Positions 1 to 10,483 of a stretch of 64,000 bases of DNA are shown here, piece by piece. The first letter of the stretch is position 1, and each line of letters opens with the position of its first letter. Origin of the DNA: Mariprofundaceae bacterium. GTDB taxonomy: Bacteria > Pseudomonadota > Zetaproteobacteria > Mariprofundales > Mariprofundaceae. A program made the translations under genes and the position numbers. A model generated the notes under the pieces. That model ran no database searches. It saw only the letters and a program-made list of their open reading frames with translations, and had not been told where the DNA came from. Location of the stretch: assembly GCA_021772895.1 (NCBI GenBank), contig JAJFLC010000005.1:62001-126000 (forward strand), in the 5' to 3' direction.

Positions 1-1296
1 GAACTTAATAGAATCATCAAAAAACGTCAGATTCAAACCCTCTTCCAGCCTATCTTTGATCTTTCCGACAATACTATATTTTCTTTTGAGACATTATCCC
101 GCGCACCAAAAGCATCGCCTTTGCATATGCCTGAAATCCTTTTTTCTACTGCTGAACAATATCAACGGCTCTATGATCTGGATTGCCTGTGTCGCGAAAA
201 ATCCATACAGAATTTTGCTGATTCAGGATTAAACAGCAAGCTATCGCTCAACATTGACCCTCACGCATTAATGGACCCCTGTTTTGAAAAAGGCAAAACA
301 TTAACGGTATTAAAAAAAGCAGGCATTGCAAACAGCCGTGTCATTCTTGAACTGACCGAACACAACCGCACCGACAATTACAATGAGCTTAGAAAAGCGG
401 CTGCACATTATCGGGATATGGGCTTTTCCATCGCCCTGAATGACTTAAATGCTGGCTATTCCAACTTACAACTTATGTCTGAATTAAAACCTGAGTATTT
501 AAAACTTGATCAACATTTCATTTCTCAACTCAACAAAAATAAAATGACGTACGATTTTATAGAACTTGTTGTGAATTTAGCAAAACATATCAACTGTCAT
601 GTCATTGCCGAAGGTGTCGAAACAGCCGTTGATTTAAAAGCCGTCCGAAAACTGGGCATCCATTATGCGCAAGGTCATTTACTGGGCAGTCCTGAAAAAG
701 AAGCATGCCTTACAATACCGGACGTTTTACCGGAAACTTCAAATACACTCATCAGCATTCCAAACAAAAACAGACGGGAGCATACTGCTAAAGAAAATCT
801 GGTTGTATCGCTCACACTTCACCCGGTACCTGCATGCTCTTCTGATATGTCCTCTACAGAAGTTCTGCAACGTTTTCAATCCAACACCACACTACAAGCC
901 ATCCCGGTTATCGATGATAATAAAATCGTAGGCATCCTTGACAGGGTGTCTTTTTTACAAGCCTTTTCAACAACATTTGGACACAAATTAAATCGTCAAA
1001 CAGCGATTACAAAGCTCATGCATGCTCAGCCAATCGTTTTAAAAACCGATGATCTCCTTACCTATGCCAGCGAAATGGCCATGAGCCGCTCTGCACAACT
1101 GGTCTATACACCGCTTATCATTGCTAACGAAACAGGTTATTTAGGAACCGTTTCCGTTCGGGAACTTTTAAAAAGCATCACCCAAAACCTGATCAAGCAA
1201 GGCCGTCAGGGTCGTCCACTTGCCGGACAGATTGGTAACATCACCGCATCGACATTTCAAAACTTATCACCACACACTGAGTTCAGAATCAAATAG
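1..1296 (+). CDS. EAL-domain protein with C-terminal CBS-like pair, 5' end outside window
   Basis: Frame is open from base 1 (ELNRIIKKRQIQTLFQPIFDLSDNTIFSFETLSRAP...). EAL landmarks: LTE, LNDLNAGYSNL, VIAEGVET, YAQGHLLGSP. C-terminal AIPVIDDNKIVGILDR resembles CBS. Confidence 0.85.
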   Translation, partial: ELNRIIKKRQIQTLFQPIFDLSDNTIFSFETLSRAPKASPLHMPEILFSTAEQYQRLYDLDCLCREKSIQNFADSGLNSKLSLNIDPHALMDPCFEKGKTLTVLKKAGIANSRVILELTEHNRTDNYNELRKAAAHYRDMGFSIALNDLNAGYSNLQLMSELKPEYLKLDQHFISQLNKNKMTYDFIELVVNLAKHINCHVIAEGVETAVDLKAVRKLGIHYAQGHLLGSPEKEACLTIPDVLPETSNTLISIPNKNRREHTAKENLVVSLTLHPVPACSSDMSSTEVLQRFQSNTTLQAIPVIDDNKIVGILDRVSFLQAFSTTFGHKLNRQTAITKLMHAQPIVLKTDDLLTYASEMAMSRSAQLVYTPLIIANETGYLGTVSVRELLKSITQNLIKQGRQGRPLAGQIGNITASTFQNLSPHTEFRIK

Positions 1297-1406
1297 GATA
1301 TTAGAGAGGTTTTCAGCTTACTCTAAAGAAAATATTATGTTTTCAACTGCAAATATCATCGCAGTTGGGCATTGACCTTCAGTCAAAGTGATGCTGTGAT
1401 ACTCGC

Positions 1407-2813
1407 ATGGAAAACGCTCCCCTTTCCGTCACCGAACTGACCGCTGGCATTAAAAAACTTCTGGAACAAAACTATGCCAGCATTGAAGTGACAGGTGAGG
1501 TCTCACGTTTAACCAGACATGCCTCAGGCCACATCTATTTCACCATTAAAGATGCACATGCCTCCATTTCCGCAGTCATCTGGCGCTCTGCCGCAGTTCG
1601 ATTACACCTCCAACCCAAAGAAGGCGAAGCGTTTATCTTCACCGGCAGTCTCAGTGTATATGAACCACGCGGCACTTATCAGCTGGTCGTTCGCAAGGTT
1701 GAAGCGGTGGGTGCCGGGCAACTGGCTGCTGAATTTGAACACCGCAAAAAAATATTTTCGGAACGCGGCTGGTTTGATGCCAATCGTAAAATAAAGTCAA
1801 CAAAGCTACCCTCCCACATCGGCATCATCACCTCGCCCACTGCGGCAGCTTTTGAGGATGTAAAAAAAGTATTCACAACCCGTCCCGGTTGGCTTCAGTT
1901 CACGCTGGCTCCGGCAGTGGTTCAAGGTGACAGTGCTGCCAGCTCCATTTCTCATGCCGTTCATCAGCTCAATAACACACATGCAAAACCGGATTTAATC
2001 CTTCTGGTTCGTGGTGGCGGCAGCATGGAAGATCTCTGGTGTTTTAACGATGAAATGGTTGTAAAGGCCATTGTGGACTCACAAATTCCTGTTATTTCCG
2101 GTATCGGCCATGAAATTGATAGCACACTGGCAGATTTCGCTGCTGATATTCGGGCAGCGACACCTTCCAATGCCGCAGAACTTGCCTGCCCGGATCGTGA
2201 TACGCTTCGTAGCAAGCTACCCAGAACATCACTGTTACAAACACTGGTGTCGAATCATCTGAATTTTTCCCAACGTCAATCTTCTGAACAATTCACACAA
2301 CTTCAACATCACTGGCAACGATCACAGGATGCCCGTTTTCAACATAGTGAGCGTGCAACAAGCAACCTGATATATAGTTATAAAGGCGGACTGAATCAAC
2401 ACAGGCGTTCATTAAGTGAATTGAAACATCGCCTCTTTCAACAGGAACCACGCACGCAACTTCGGCGTCGTCAGCAAATGCTTCAGCAATGCCAGCAACA
2501 CCTGATCACGTTTCAAATGCATGGAAGGAATAGACAAAAAAACCAGCTTGAGAAAACCAGACAACGCCTGATCTGGCTGGCCGAAAAAAACAATGGTACA
2601 CAGAAACAACATCTTATGAGTTTGCAAAAACAACTGGAAGACCTCGGCCCCATACAGGTGCTAAAGCGGGGATATACCATGAATACCAATGAAAAAGGAA
2701 AACTTATCGCTTCGGCGACCCAACTTCATCCGGATGATAAAATCCACATTCATTTTCACGATGGCAAAGCTCAGGTACAAACCATCGCTGTTTCAAAGGG
2801 CAAAACAACATGA
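1407..2813 (+). CDS. xseA: Exodeoxyribonuclease VII large subunit
   Basis: OB-fold N-terminus (GEVSRLTRHASGHIYFTIKD), VIWR, GGGSMEDLWCFNDE, PVISGIGHEIDSTLADFAADIRAATPSNAAEL. Confidence 0.97.
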   Translation: MENAPLSVTELTAGIKKLLEQNYASIEVTGEVSRLTRHASGHIYFTIKDAHASISAVIWRSAAVRLHLQPKEGEAFIFTGSLSVYEPRGTYQLVVRKVEAVGAGQLAAEFEHRKKIFSERGWFDANRKIKSTKLPSHIGIITSPTAAAFEDVKKVFTTRPGWLQFTLAPAVVQGDSAASSISHAVHQLNNTHAKPDLILLVRGGGSMEDLWCFNDEMVVKAIVDSQIPVISGIGHEIDSTLADFAADIRAATPSNAAELACPDRDTLRSKLPRTSLLQTLVSNHLNFSQRQSSEQFTQLQHHWQRSQDARFQHSERATSNLIYSYKGGLNQHRRSLSELKHRLFQQEPRTQLRRRQQMLQQCQQHLITFQMHGRNRQKNQLEKTRQRLIWLAEKNNGTQKQHLMSLQKQLEDLGPIQVLKRGYTMNTNEKGKLIASATQLHPDDKIHIHFHDGKAQVQTIAVSKGKTT

Positions 2814-3628
2814 AAACAATGCTATTGATTGTGTCTACCTTCCTGTTGCCTGCCTCCCTGTTTGCAGCACAATATCATGTCACCCAGGGTGATGTGCTTA
2901 CCATTCATCGGAGCATGCCGGAAGGCAATATTACGCTTGAATGTTTTGGTAAGCGCTGGCCGGTATCACGCGGAAAAAATGGCAACGTATGGGCATGGAT
3001 CGGCGTTGACCTGAAAACCAAAGCAAAAAGTTATCCTATCATTTGGACATCCGGATCATGGCGTGCCGAAGATCAGCTGAGTGTATCCAAAGGTGAATTC
3101 AGAATTTCACATATCACGGTGGATAAAAAAATGGCTGTTTTTGATAAAGAGACCCTTGCTCACATTCGCAGTGATCAGCGCATGCTCAAAAACAGCTACA
3201 CTGCCAGAGTTGATGCCAGCCCATTTATACATCTCACAAACATGCCCGTAACAGGTATTGAGTCCACACCCTTCGGTGCTCAGCGTTATGTGAATGGAGA
3301 GCCACGCTCACCTCATTCCGGCATTGATATTGCAGCACCCGAAGGGACACCTGTGATCACACCACTGGCTGGAAAGGTTTTGGTTGTTTCAAATATGTAC
3401 CTCAATGGCAACACCGTTGCCATTGGTCATGGGCATGGACTCGTCTCTGTTTTTTCACATCTGAAAAGTGCATCCGTAAAAGAAGGTGACTGGATTGACA
3501 GGAACAAACCGATTGGTGAAGTTGGAAAAACTGGCCGCGCCACTGGCCCCCATCTACACTGGGGCATCCGCTTTCAGAAAGCACGCATCAATCCCTACTC
3601 CATTTTAAGGCAAAAAAAACAAGAGTAG
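2810..3628 (+). CDS. M23 family metallopeptidase (LytM), secreted
   Basis: Signal peptide MKTMLLIVSTFLLPASLFA; HSGIDIAAPEGTPV and GRATGPHLHWGIRF motifs; ATGA overlap with xseA. Confidence 0.95.
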   Translation: MKTMLLIVSTFLLPASLFAAQYHVTQGDVLTIHRSMPEGNITLECFGKRWPVSRGKNGNVWAWIGVDLKTKAKSYPIIWTSGSWRAEDQLSVSKGEFRISHITVDKKMAVFDKETLAHIRSDQRMLKNSYTARVDASPFIHLTNMPVTGIESTPFGAQRYVNGEPRSPHSGIDIAAPEGTPVITPLAGKVLVVSNMYLNGNTVAIGHGHGLVSVFSHLKSASVKEGDWIDRNKPIGEVGKTGRATGPHLHWGIRFQKARINPYSILRQKKQE

Positions 3629-3755
3629 ACATGCCATTTAGAACATTTTCACAAAAAAATAGAAGACCGGTAGCGGCACATTAAAAAATATAGTATTATT
3701 ACAGCCTGCTTGGGGGCTGAAGAAATCAGGCTTCCATCAGGGGGAAAACTGGAAA

Positions 3756-4157
3756 ATGAGTAATGTAATTAAGGTTCTGATTATTGATGATGAAGATACA
3801 GTGCAAAGTATCCTTTCAGCCTTTCTTAATCGTCATCTCGGAGAAAAAGGCTTTGAAAGCAGCATTAAAACACTAAGCGATCCTGTACAAGGTCTGTTTG
3901 AACTCACAACTCAGGGAGGCCAGTACAGTGTAGTTCTGCTTGATATGCGTCTGCCAAAACTAACTGGCGATGAAATTTACAGCAGTCTCATTCATGTCAA
4001 TCCTGACCTTCTTGGCCGTGTTATATTTGTGACCGGTTATCCTGATGATTTAACAGAACGCTTTCCTGACATGAATCTAAATATCCTGAAAAAGCCATTT
4101 CGTTATGAAAATTTCACAGAAAAACTGGATGAAGTTTTGAAACTGGAACAGGCTTAA
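3756..4157 (+). CDS. Single-domain response regulator (receiver only)
   Basis: VLIIDDED, VVLLDMRLPKLTGDE, LKKPF; no output domain. Confidence 0.92.
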   Translation: MSNVIKVLIIDDEDTVQSILSAFLNRHLGEKGFESSIKTLSDPVQGLFELTTQGGQYSVVLLDMRLPKLTGDEIYSSLIHVNPDLLGRVIFVTGYPDDLTERFPDMNLNILKKPFRYENFTEKLDEVLKLEQA

Positions 4158-4194
4158 TATTTACACATTGGCAACCTGAAAACATGAACTGTTC

Positions 4195-4773
4195 ATGAGT
4201 GAAAAACGCCGCGCATGGGTTGCAACGCCAACTGAAACAACAATTGCATGGAGCATTGCATCGATTTGCATCGTTTTAGTCATCGGTTCTTTTTTCTGGC
4301 CTCTGTTTGACACGCCATATGACAATCGCACTTCCACTGCTCCCGCACAAAAACCGGAAACCACAACAACAAGCAAAACAGAGTCCATCGAAAAGATCAT
4401 TGCCCAATCTCAGAAACATTCAACATCTCAGGTTAAAATCAAACCGGAACCTGCCGAAGTTTCTGAACCCATCTCCACCACAAAAAAAACACCGCCAGTA
4501 ACTGTTAAAAAGAAGCCTTCCAGCCCTCAAAGCGCAACAGCAAAAATACTTCCCCATGGCTATTATATTCAGGTCGGAGCGTTTAAAGAGTCTAAAAGAG
4601 CCCATACATTACAAAAGAAACTTGCACAGCACTGGAAAACACATACCAAAAACAAAGCAGGCAATATCACTGCGGTCTGGGTTGGTCCATACACGACTTC
4701 AAAAGCAGCCAGCCAAACCAAAGCAGCAATTAGCACACGCACAAAAATCAAAGGTTTTATTGTCAAACAATAG
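4195..4773 (+). CDS. SPOR-domain membrane protein
   Basis: One TM segment near the N-terminus, P/T/K-rich linker, C-terminal YYIQVGAFKESKRAHTLQKKL...VGPYTTSKAA. Confidence 0.9.
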   Translation: MSEKRRAWVATPTETTIAWSIASICIVLVIGSFFWPLFDTPYDNRTSTAPAQKPETTTTSKTESIEKIIAQSQKHSTSQVKIKPEPAEVSEPISTTKKTPPVTVKKKPSSPQSATAKILPHGYYIQVGAFKESKRAHTLQKKLAQHWKTHTKNKAGNITAVWVGPYTTSKAASQTKAAISTRTKIKGFIVKQ

Positions 4774-6425
4774 TGCCTCCCTCCTCTTACCTTAAAAACC
4801 ACCTTAAAAGCCAACTCAAACGTTCCCGCAAAGGTCTTGGGAAAAATGGACTTGTCGCAGCAGGGCATCCTGCCACGGCTGAGGCAGGTGCTTATATACT
4901 TAGAGACGGTGGCAATGCAGTGGATGCAACCATCGCGGCGGTCTGCACATCCTTTATTGCCGAGCCTGTATTGACATCTGCCGGTGGTGGTGGATTCATG
5001 CTTGTGCACAACAAAGCATCCGGTGCATGTCTGTATGATGGTTTCCCCCGCATGCCGACAAAAAAAACGGACACTCTTTTGTATCCCGATTTCAAAGCCA
5101 TCCCTATCGACTTTGGCGATACCATGCAGACCTTTCATATCGGGCAAGCCTCTGTTGGTAGCCCTTCTCTGCTTGCCATGCTGTTTCAGGCACATAAAAA
5201 ACATGGGCGGCTACCCCTTCAGACTGTGATGCAGCCCGCCATTGATGCAGCCCGTAGCGGCATCAGGTTAAATGAACTTCAGGCTTCTTTTATTTCGCTA
5301 CTCAAACCGATTCTTACCGCACAGATGCCATGCCGTCAGCTCTATACCCAACGTGATGAAATGCTTAAAGATGGCGACTCATTCACCAATCCAGATCTCG
5401 CAAACACACTGGAGATGTTAACACTTGAAGGCATCCGGGAGATGTATGAAGGTGATCTCGCTCGCACAATCACAGCATCGGTTCAACCGGGGGGAGTGCT
5501 CTCGATGCAGGATCTGACAAGCCAACAGGTGCATATCCGCAAACCATTAAGCTATGACCTCTTTGGCGGAACATTGCTCACCAACACACCACCATCATCC
5601 GGCGGCTGCCTGATCACCTTTGCTGCAAAACTACTGGAACAACTATTAACACAATATCCGCAGCGGCCTTATCCGGTATTGCTTGCCGAAGCACTCCGTG
5701 AAACAAGTCATTCCAGAGGCCATGATTTTGATCATCAGGTCCACCAAAAGGATATGGCAAAACACTTTCTGGCCGAGCCTCGAATCCAGCATAGTCTGCA
5801 AGCTATTCGCAATCGCCTTGATGGAAACCTTTCCGATGCACAAACCGAATCTGAAAACCGGCATGGGAGCACCACACATATCAGTGTTGTCGATGCTGAT
5901 GGCATGGCTGTTTCCACAACAACCAGCAACGGTGAAGGCTCCGGCATCGTTGTACCGGGCACAGGCATTCATTTGAATAATATGCTGGGCGAAGAAGATA
6001 TTAACCCCATGGGTTTTCATCAACTGCCCGCTGGAGAGACACTCTCATCAATGATGGCTCCTACGATTCTGATTAAAAATGGAAGGCCTGTACTCACACT
6101 TGGAAGCGGCGGTTCCAATCGGCTACGTGGCGCCATTTTACAAGTGCTCTCCCGCCATATTCTGCTCGGTGAACCGATCGAACAGGCTGTTTATGCCCCA
6201 CGCCTGCACAATGAGGGTAATGTACTGGATGTCGAACCCGGTGAATCAGGTAAAGGCCTGAACCATGAAACACGCGATCAACTTCTTGAGCTCGGCTGGG
6301 ACATTCGGGACTGGGAAAAACAAAGTGTCTATTTTGGCGGCGTACATGCCATCAACATGGATGAAAAAGGCAATTTACATGGCGCAGGAGACCCACGGCG
6401 CGGCGGCAGTATCGCATGGGCCTGA
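4773..6425 (+). CDS. ggt: Gamma-glutamyltransferase family protein
   Basis: AAGHPATAEAGAYILRDGGNAVDAT, GSTTHISVVDADGMAVSTTTSNGEGSG, LTLGSGGSNRLRGAILQVL; GTG start overlapping previous stop. Confidence 0.93.
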   Translation: MPPSSYLKNHLKSQLKRSRKGLGKNGLVAAGHPATAEAGAYILRDGGNAVDATIAAVCTSFIAEPVLTSAGGGGFMLVHNKASGACLYDGFPRMPTKKTDTLLYPDFKAIPIDFGDTMQTFHIGQASVGSPSLLAMLFQAHKKHGRLPLQTVMQPAIDAARSGIRLNELQASFISLLKPILTAQMPCRQLYTQRDEMLKDGDSFTNPDLANTLEMLTLEGIREMYEGDLARTITASVQPGGVLSMQDLTSQQVHIRKPLSYDLFGGTLLTNTPPSSGGCLITFAAKLLEQLLTQYPQRPYPVLLAEALRETSHSRGHDFDHQVHQKDMAKHFLAEPRIQHSLQAIRNRLDGNLSDAQTESENRHGSTTHISVVDADGMAVSTTTSNGEGSGIVVPGTGIHLNNMLGEEDINPMGFHQLPAGETLSSMMAPTILIKNGRPVLTLGSGGSNRLRGAILQVLSRHILLGEPIEQAVYAPRLHNEGNVLDVEPGESGKGLNHETRDQLLELGWDIRDWEKQSVYFGGVHAINMDEKGNLHGAGDPRRGGSIAWA

Positions 6426-6940
6426 TGCTGCCTCACCATGCTCTCATTGCCTTCGGTGGTAACCTTGGTGACATACGCCAAACATTCATTCAGGCGCGTG
6501 ATGCACTCAACGCATCGGATGAAATCAACGTGCTTAAAAGTTCCAAATATTATCAAACATCGGCCATTGGCCCTGCCGGGCAACCTGACTATCTCAATGC
6601 GGTCATCGCCATACAAACCTCGCTTGAACCCCTGCCGCTTTTAAAAACGCTTCAACAGATCGAAAATCAACATGGGCGCATCAGAAAAGAGCGTTGGGGT
6701 GCACGCACGCTTGATCTCGATATTCTCGCCTATGGTGCTCTTCATTATGAAATCCACATGCAAACAGAAGCATTGACCATTCCGCATCGTATGCTCAGCA
6801 CACGCATGTTTGTGCTTTGCCCCCTATGCGATATTGATTCTAAATGGCAACATCCGGTATTAAAGAGCACAGCAGCGCAGATGATGAATCAGTTAATTGC
6901 AAAGGGAGAACCGCCATTGTCTGAAGGAGAGGTCTGGTAA
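6416..6940 (+). CDS. folK: 2-amino-4-hydroxy-6-hydroxymethyldihydropteridine pyrophosphokinase
   Basis: ALIAFGGNLGDIRQ, SSKYYQTSAIGPAGQPDYLNAV, RWGARTLDLDIL. Confidence 0.95.
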   Translation: MGLMLPHHALIAFGGNLGDIRQTFIQARDALNASDEINVLKSSKYYQTSAIGPAGQPDYLNAVIAIQTSLEPLPLLKTLQQIENQHGRIRKERWGARTLDLDILAYGALHYEIHMQTEALTIPHRMLSTRMFVLCPLCDIDSKWQHPVLKSTAAQMMNQLIAKGEPPLSEGEVW

Positions 6941-6944
6941 AAGC

Positions 6945-7595
6945 ATGATCACAGGGCAGCCGTTAGAGAAATGTCATATCGCAGTGGAGGGTGCTATTGG
7001 TGTGGGTAAAACCACGGTTGCTCAAAAGCTGGCTGACAAACTTGCCATATCCACCATGATGGAAAGTGTGGATGATAATCCGTTTGTTGAACTGTTCTAT
7101 CAAAACCCTTCCCGCCATGCACTTGCTGTTCAATTATCCTTTCTCTTTTCACGCCTGAAGCAATGGCAAGGCATTCACCAGCAGGAACTTTTCTCTCAAG
7201 GTCTGGTCAGTGATTATCTTTTTGCCAAAGATCGCCTCTTTGCCAGCGTCAACTTAACCGATGAAGAGTTCATTCTTTATGATCAGGTCGCGCGGCTTGT
7301 CTCCGTCGACATTCCCAAACCTGATCTGGTGATCTACCTGCAATCAGATCACGACATAATTATGGAACGCATCCGCAACAGAAACCGAAGTATGGAACGC
7401 GGTCTGACCCCTGATTACCTGAAAAAAGTGATGGCTGGTTATGATAATTTCTTTTTCCATTATCAGGAGACACCGCTACTGATTGTGCAAACCGACCACC
7501 TCAACTTTGCCGAAAACGATGAAGATATGGATGCCCTTATTAACCGTATCCGCAACATGCGCTCCGGCACCGAGTTCTGGGCGGATTATTCCTGA
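6945..7595 (+). CDS. Deoxynucleoside (deoxyadenosine/deoxyguanosine-type) kinase
   Basis: HIAVEGAIGVGKTTVAQKL P-loop; SDYLFAKDRLFA; LVIYLQSDHDIIMERIRNRNRSMERG. ATG at 6945 preferred to upstream ORF start. Confidence 0.9.
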   Translation: MITGQPLEKCHIAVEGAIGVGKTTVAQKLADKLAISTMMESVDDNPFVELFYQNPSRHALAVQLSFLFSRLKQWQGIHQQELFSQGLVSDYLFAKDRLFASVNLTDEEFILYDQVARLVSVDIPKPDLVIYLQSDHDIIMERIRNRNRSMERGLTPDYLKKVMAGYDNFFFHYQETPLLIVQTDHLNFAENDEDMDALINRIRNMRSGTEFWADYS

Positions 7596-7738
7596 TGGAT
7601 ATCTCCCAAACCACACGAACCACACGAACCACAATAAAAAATGACAAGCCTGATCCTGTTTTCAACAAAGTCTGGGAAGTAACATGTTTAGCCTGGCCTG
7701 AACCTATCCCCGAAAAAATGGATCGAGATAAAAGTTAA
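7595..7738 (+). CDS. Candidate 47-aa small ORF translationally coupled to the kinase gene
   Basis: TGATG overlap (stop 7593-7595, ATG 7595). Reads MDISQTTRTTRTTIKNDKPDPVFNKVWEVTCLAWPEPIPEKMDRDKS*. Not in the supplied ORF track. Confidence 0.35.
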   Translation: MDISQTTRTTRTTIKNDKPDPVFNKVWEVTCLAWPEPIPEKMDRDKS

Positions 7739-7752
7739 AGCGGAGTAGCAAT

Positions 7753-8169
7753 ATGAACCCAAGAATCAGCATGATCACACTTGGTGTACACGATCTTCAA
7801 AAGTCGATTGAATTCTACGAAAAAGGTCTCGGTTTTCCCCGCATGGAATCCCCGCCGGAAGTGGCTTTCTTCACCCTCAACGGAACATGGTTAGGTCTCT
7901 ACGGTCACGATGCTCTTGCCGAAGATGCCACCGTTTCACCCGAAGGCAGCGGCTTTTCAGCGGTTACGCTCGCCCACAACGTACATTCAGAAGCCGAAGT
8001 AGAAGAAGTCCTCAAACAAGCTGTTGCAGCAGGTGCAACAGTTCTCAAAGAAGCACAGAAAGTCTTTTGGGGTGGTTACCACGGTTATTTTAAAGACCTT
8101 GATGGTCATCTCTGGGAAATCGCCCACAATCCATTTTTCTGGGTTGGCCCGGAAGACCAGGCCGAATGA
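7753..8169 (+). CDS. VOC/glyoxalase family protein
   Basis: MITLGVHDLQKSIEFYEKGLGFP ... GYHGYFKDLDGHLWEIAHNPFF. Confidence 0.92.
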   Translation: MNPRISMITLGVHDLQKSIEFYEKGLGFPRMESPPEVAFFTLNGTWLGLYGHDALAEDATVSPEGSGFSAVTLAHNVHSEAEVEEVLKQAVAAGATVLKEAQKVFWGGYHGYFKDLDGHLWEIAHNPFFWVGPEDQAE

Positions 8170-8329
8170 CTTCCTGTGCCCAAAAACGATCCTTCACCCT
8201 GCATTGATTCGTGTCTAAATGGAGGCAATGCCAACAACTTACTAAAGAGAGCATTCAATGCTTTGCTGCTATACTAGCTAAAAATTTGAACGAATGTGGA
8301 GCATTTGATGATTTTCTACGGGGAGGTAA

Positions 8330-10483
8330 ATGATGAGCAGTTCACTCACTAACCTCTACATTGTACTGGTCAGCCCGCATGGATTGATTCGGAGAGAGAA
8401 TCTTGAGCTTGGTCGGGATGCAGATACGGGTGGGCAGACTAAATATGTAGTTGAACTTGCCATCGCTCTCGGTGAGCGCCCCGAAGTAGACCGGGTTGAT
8501 CTACTGACGCGAAAGGTGTGCGATCCGCAGCTCAGCAGTGACTACGCCAAACCCATCGAGATGCTTTCGGAGAAGGCTCGTATCGTCCGCATCGAATGTG
8601 GAGAACCCGGCTATCTTCCTAAGGAGCAGTTGTGGGACAGCCTTGAAATCTTCTCGGACAATGCGCTGGCATACATCCATGAACAGCAACGCATGCCGAA
8701 TATTATTCATAGCCATTACGCTGATGCAGGACACATTGGAACTCAAATCTCAAGCCAACTGGGCATTCCGCTTGTGCACACAGGCCACTCACTTGGCCGA
8801 AGCAAACGTAAGCAGCTATTGGCAAGTGGTGCAAAGCGGCAGGAGATTGAGGCAACCTATAATATGAGGCGCCGTATTGAGGCAGAAGAGAGAACGCTGT
8901 GTGCTGCCGCCAGAGTTATTGTCAGTACCAACCAGGAGATTGAAGAGCAGTATGCTGTATATGATTACTACCAGCCTGATCAGATGCGTGTTGTGCCTCC
9001 GGGAACAGACCTGGATAAATTTTATCCTCCTGTCGGAAATGAATGGGATACGGATATCGCCAGGCAGCTGGAGAGGTTTCTGAGCCATCCGGACAAGCCG
9101 ATCATTCTTGCCCTCTCCAGGCCCGATCCGAGGAAGAATATCACCACACTGGTTGAAGCGTACGGTGAATCACCACAACTACAGAAGCTAGCAAACCTGG
9201 TTGTTGTGGCCGGAAATCGCGATGATATCCGTGATATGGAGGAGGGAGCCCAGGAGGTACTGAATAATATACTACTGGAGATCGACCAATATGACCTTTA
9301 TGGAAAGGTGGCATTTCCCAAGCACCACAAGGCAGAAGATGTCCCTGAATTGTTCAGGCTGGCTGCTTTGTCGAAGGGTCTTTTTGTGAACCCGGCACTT
9401 ACCGAACCGTTCGGACTGACTCTGATTGAGGCTGCGGCATGTGGGGTGCCGATCATTGCTACCGAAGATGGCGGCCCCATTGATATCATTGGAAACTGCC
9501 GGAATGGTCTGCTGGTTGATCCATTGGACAAAGATGCAATTGCCACATCGCTGATCAAGCTGCTTGAAAGTACCAAACGATGGGACGCGTTTGCCCAAAA
9601 TGGCATGGATGGCGTGCGAAAGCACTATTCATGGCAAGCACATGTGGAGAAATATCTGGATGTCATCCGTCCGCTGATTGAGCAAACGGAACCGATAAAA
9701 CGAATGGCGTTGAGTCGCAGGCCTGTACTATACCGGGATATGGCCATTATTACCGATCTGGATCAAAACCTGCTTGGTGATCCTGATTCACTTGGTGAAT
9801 TTATCAGCACGGTGCAGAGGCATCGCAAGCAGGTCAGCTTTGGAGTTGCAACAGGCCGCAGCCTGAATAGCGCCTTAACAACACTTCGAAAGCACAAAAT
9901 TCCCCATCCCGATGTGCTGATTACAAGCCTGGGTACAGAGATCTATTATGCACCCAACCTGACCAAAGACTCTGCATGGCGTCGGCACATCAAGCACCAG
10001 TGGAATCGCAACGATATTCTCAACATTCTTGCGGATATGCCCGGCCTGAAACTACAGCCGAAGCATTGCCAGACGCCCTATAAGCTTAGCTACTATATTG
10101 ACCCTGCTATTGCTCCCGATATTCAGGAAATTAACAGGATGCTGTTGCAGCATGAACAGACTGTGAATGTCATCTTTTCACATGGGCAGTTTCTGGATAT
10201 TCTCCCTTACAGGGCTTCCAAAGGGCTTGCTCTGCGCTGGGCTGCCGAACAGTTGGATATTCCGCTGGAGAATCTTCTTGTTGCCGGTGGTTCTGGGGCA
10301 GATGAAGATATGATGCGCGGTAATACGCGAGCGGTTGTTGTCGCCAACCGTCATGATGAGGAGCTTTCGGAATTGGCTGATGTCGAGCAGATATATTTTG
10401 CCAAAAACAGCTACGCTGCCGGTATTATTGAGGCCATTGAACACTATAATTTCTTTGGCACTAACAGAGAGCCGGAAGCATGA
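8330..10483 (+). CDS. sps: Sucrose-phosphate synthase: GT4 domain fused to a SPP-like HAD domain
   Basis: DTGGQTKYVVELAIALG, THSLGRSKRKQLLASG, ALTEPFGLTLIEAAACGVPIIATEDGGP; C-terminal HAD domain DMAIITDLDQNLLGD. Confidence 0.92.
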   Translation: MMSSSLTNLYIVLVSPHGLIRRENLELGRDADTGGQTKYVVELAIALGERPEVDRVDLLTRKVCDPQLSSDYAKPIEMLSEKARIVRIECGEPGYLPKEQLWDSLEIFSDNALAYIHEQQRMPNIIHSHYADAGHIGTQISSQLGIPLVHTGHSLGRSKRKQLLASGAKRQEIEATYNMRRRIEAEERTLCAAARVIVSTNQEIEEQYAVYDYYQPDQMRVVPPGTDLDKFYPPVGNEWDTDIARQLERFLSHPDKPIILALSRPDPRKNITTLVEAYGESPQLQKLANLVVVAGNRDDIRDMEEGAQEVLNNILLEIDQYDLYGKVAFPKHHKAEDVPELFRLAALSKGLFVNPALTEPFGLTLIEAAACGVPIIATEDGGPIDIIGNCRNGLLVDPLDKDAIATSLIKLLESTKRWDAFAQNGMDGVRKHYSWQAHVEKYLDVIRPLIEQTEPIKRMALSRRPVLYRDMAIITDLDQNLLGDPDSLGEFISTVQRHRKQVSFGVATGRSLNSALTTLRKHKIPHPDVLITSLGTEIYYAPNLTKDSAWRRHIKHQWNRNDILNILADMPGLKLQPKHCQTPYKLSYYIDPAIAPDIQEINRMLLQHEQTVNVIFSHGQFLDILPYRASKGLALRWAAEQLDIPLENLLVAGGSGADEDMMRGNTRAVVVANRHDEELSELADVEQIYFAKNSYAAGIIEAIEHYNFFGTNREPEA

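Noticed and set aside
4569-5204. 211-aa minus-strand ORF
   Set aside because: Antisense to the SPOR and ggt genes; no recognisable motif.
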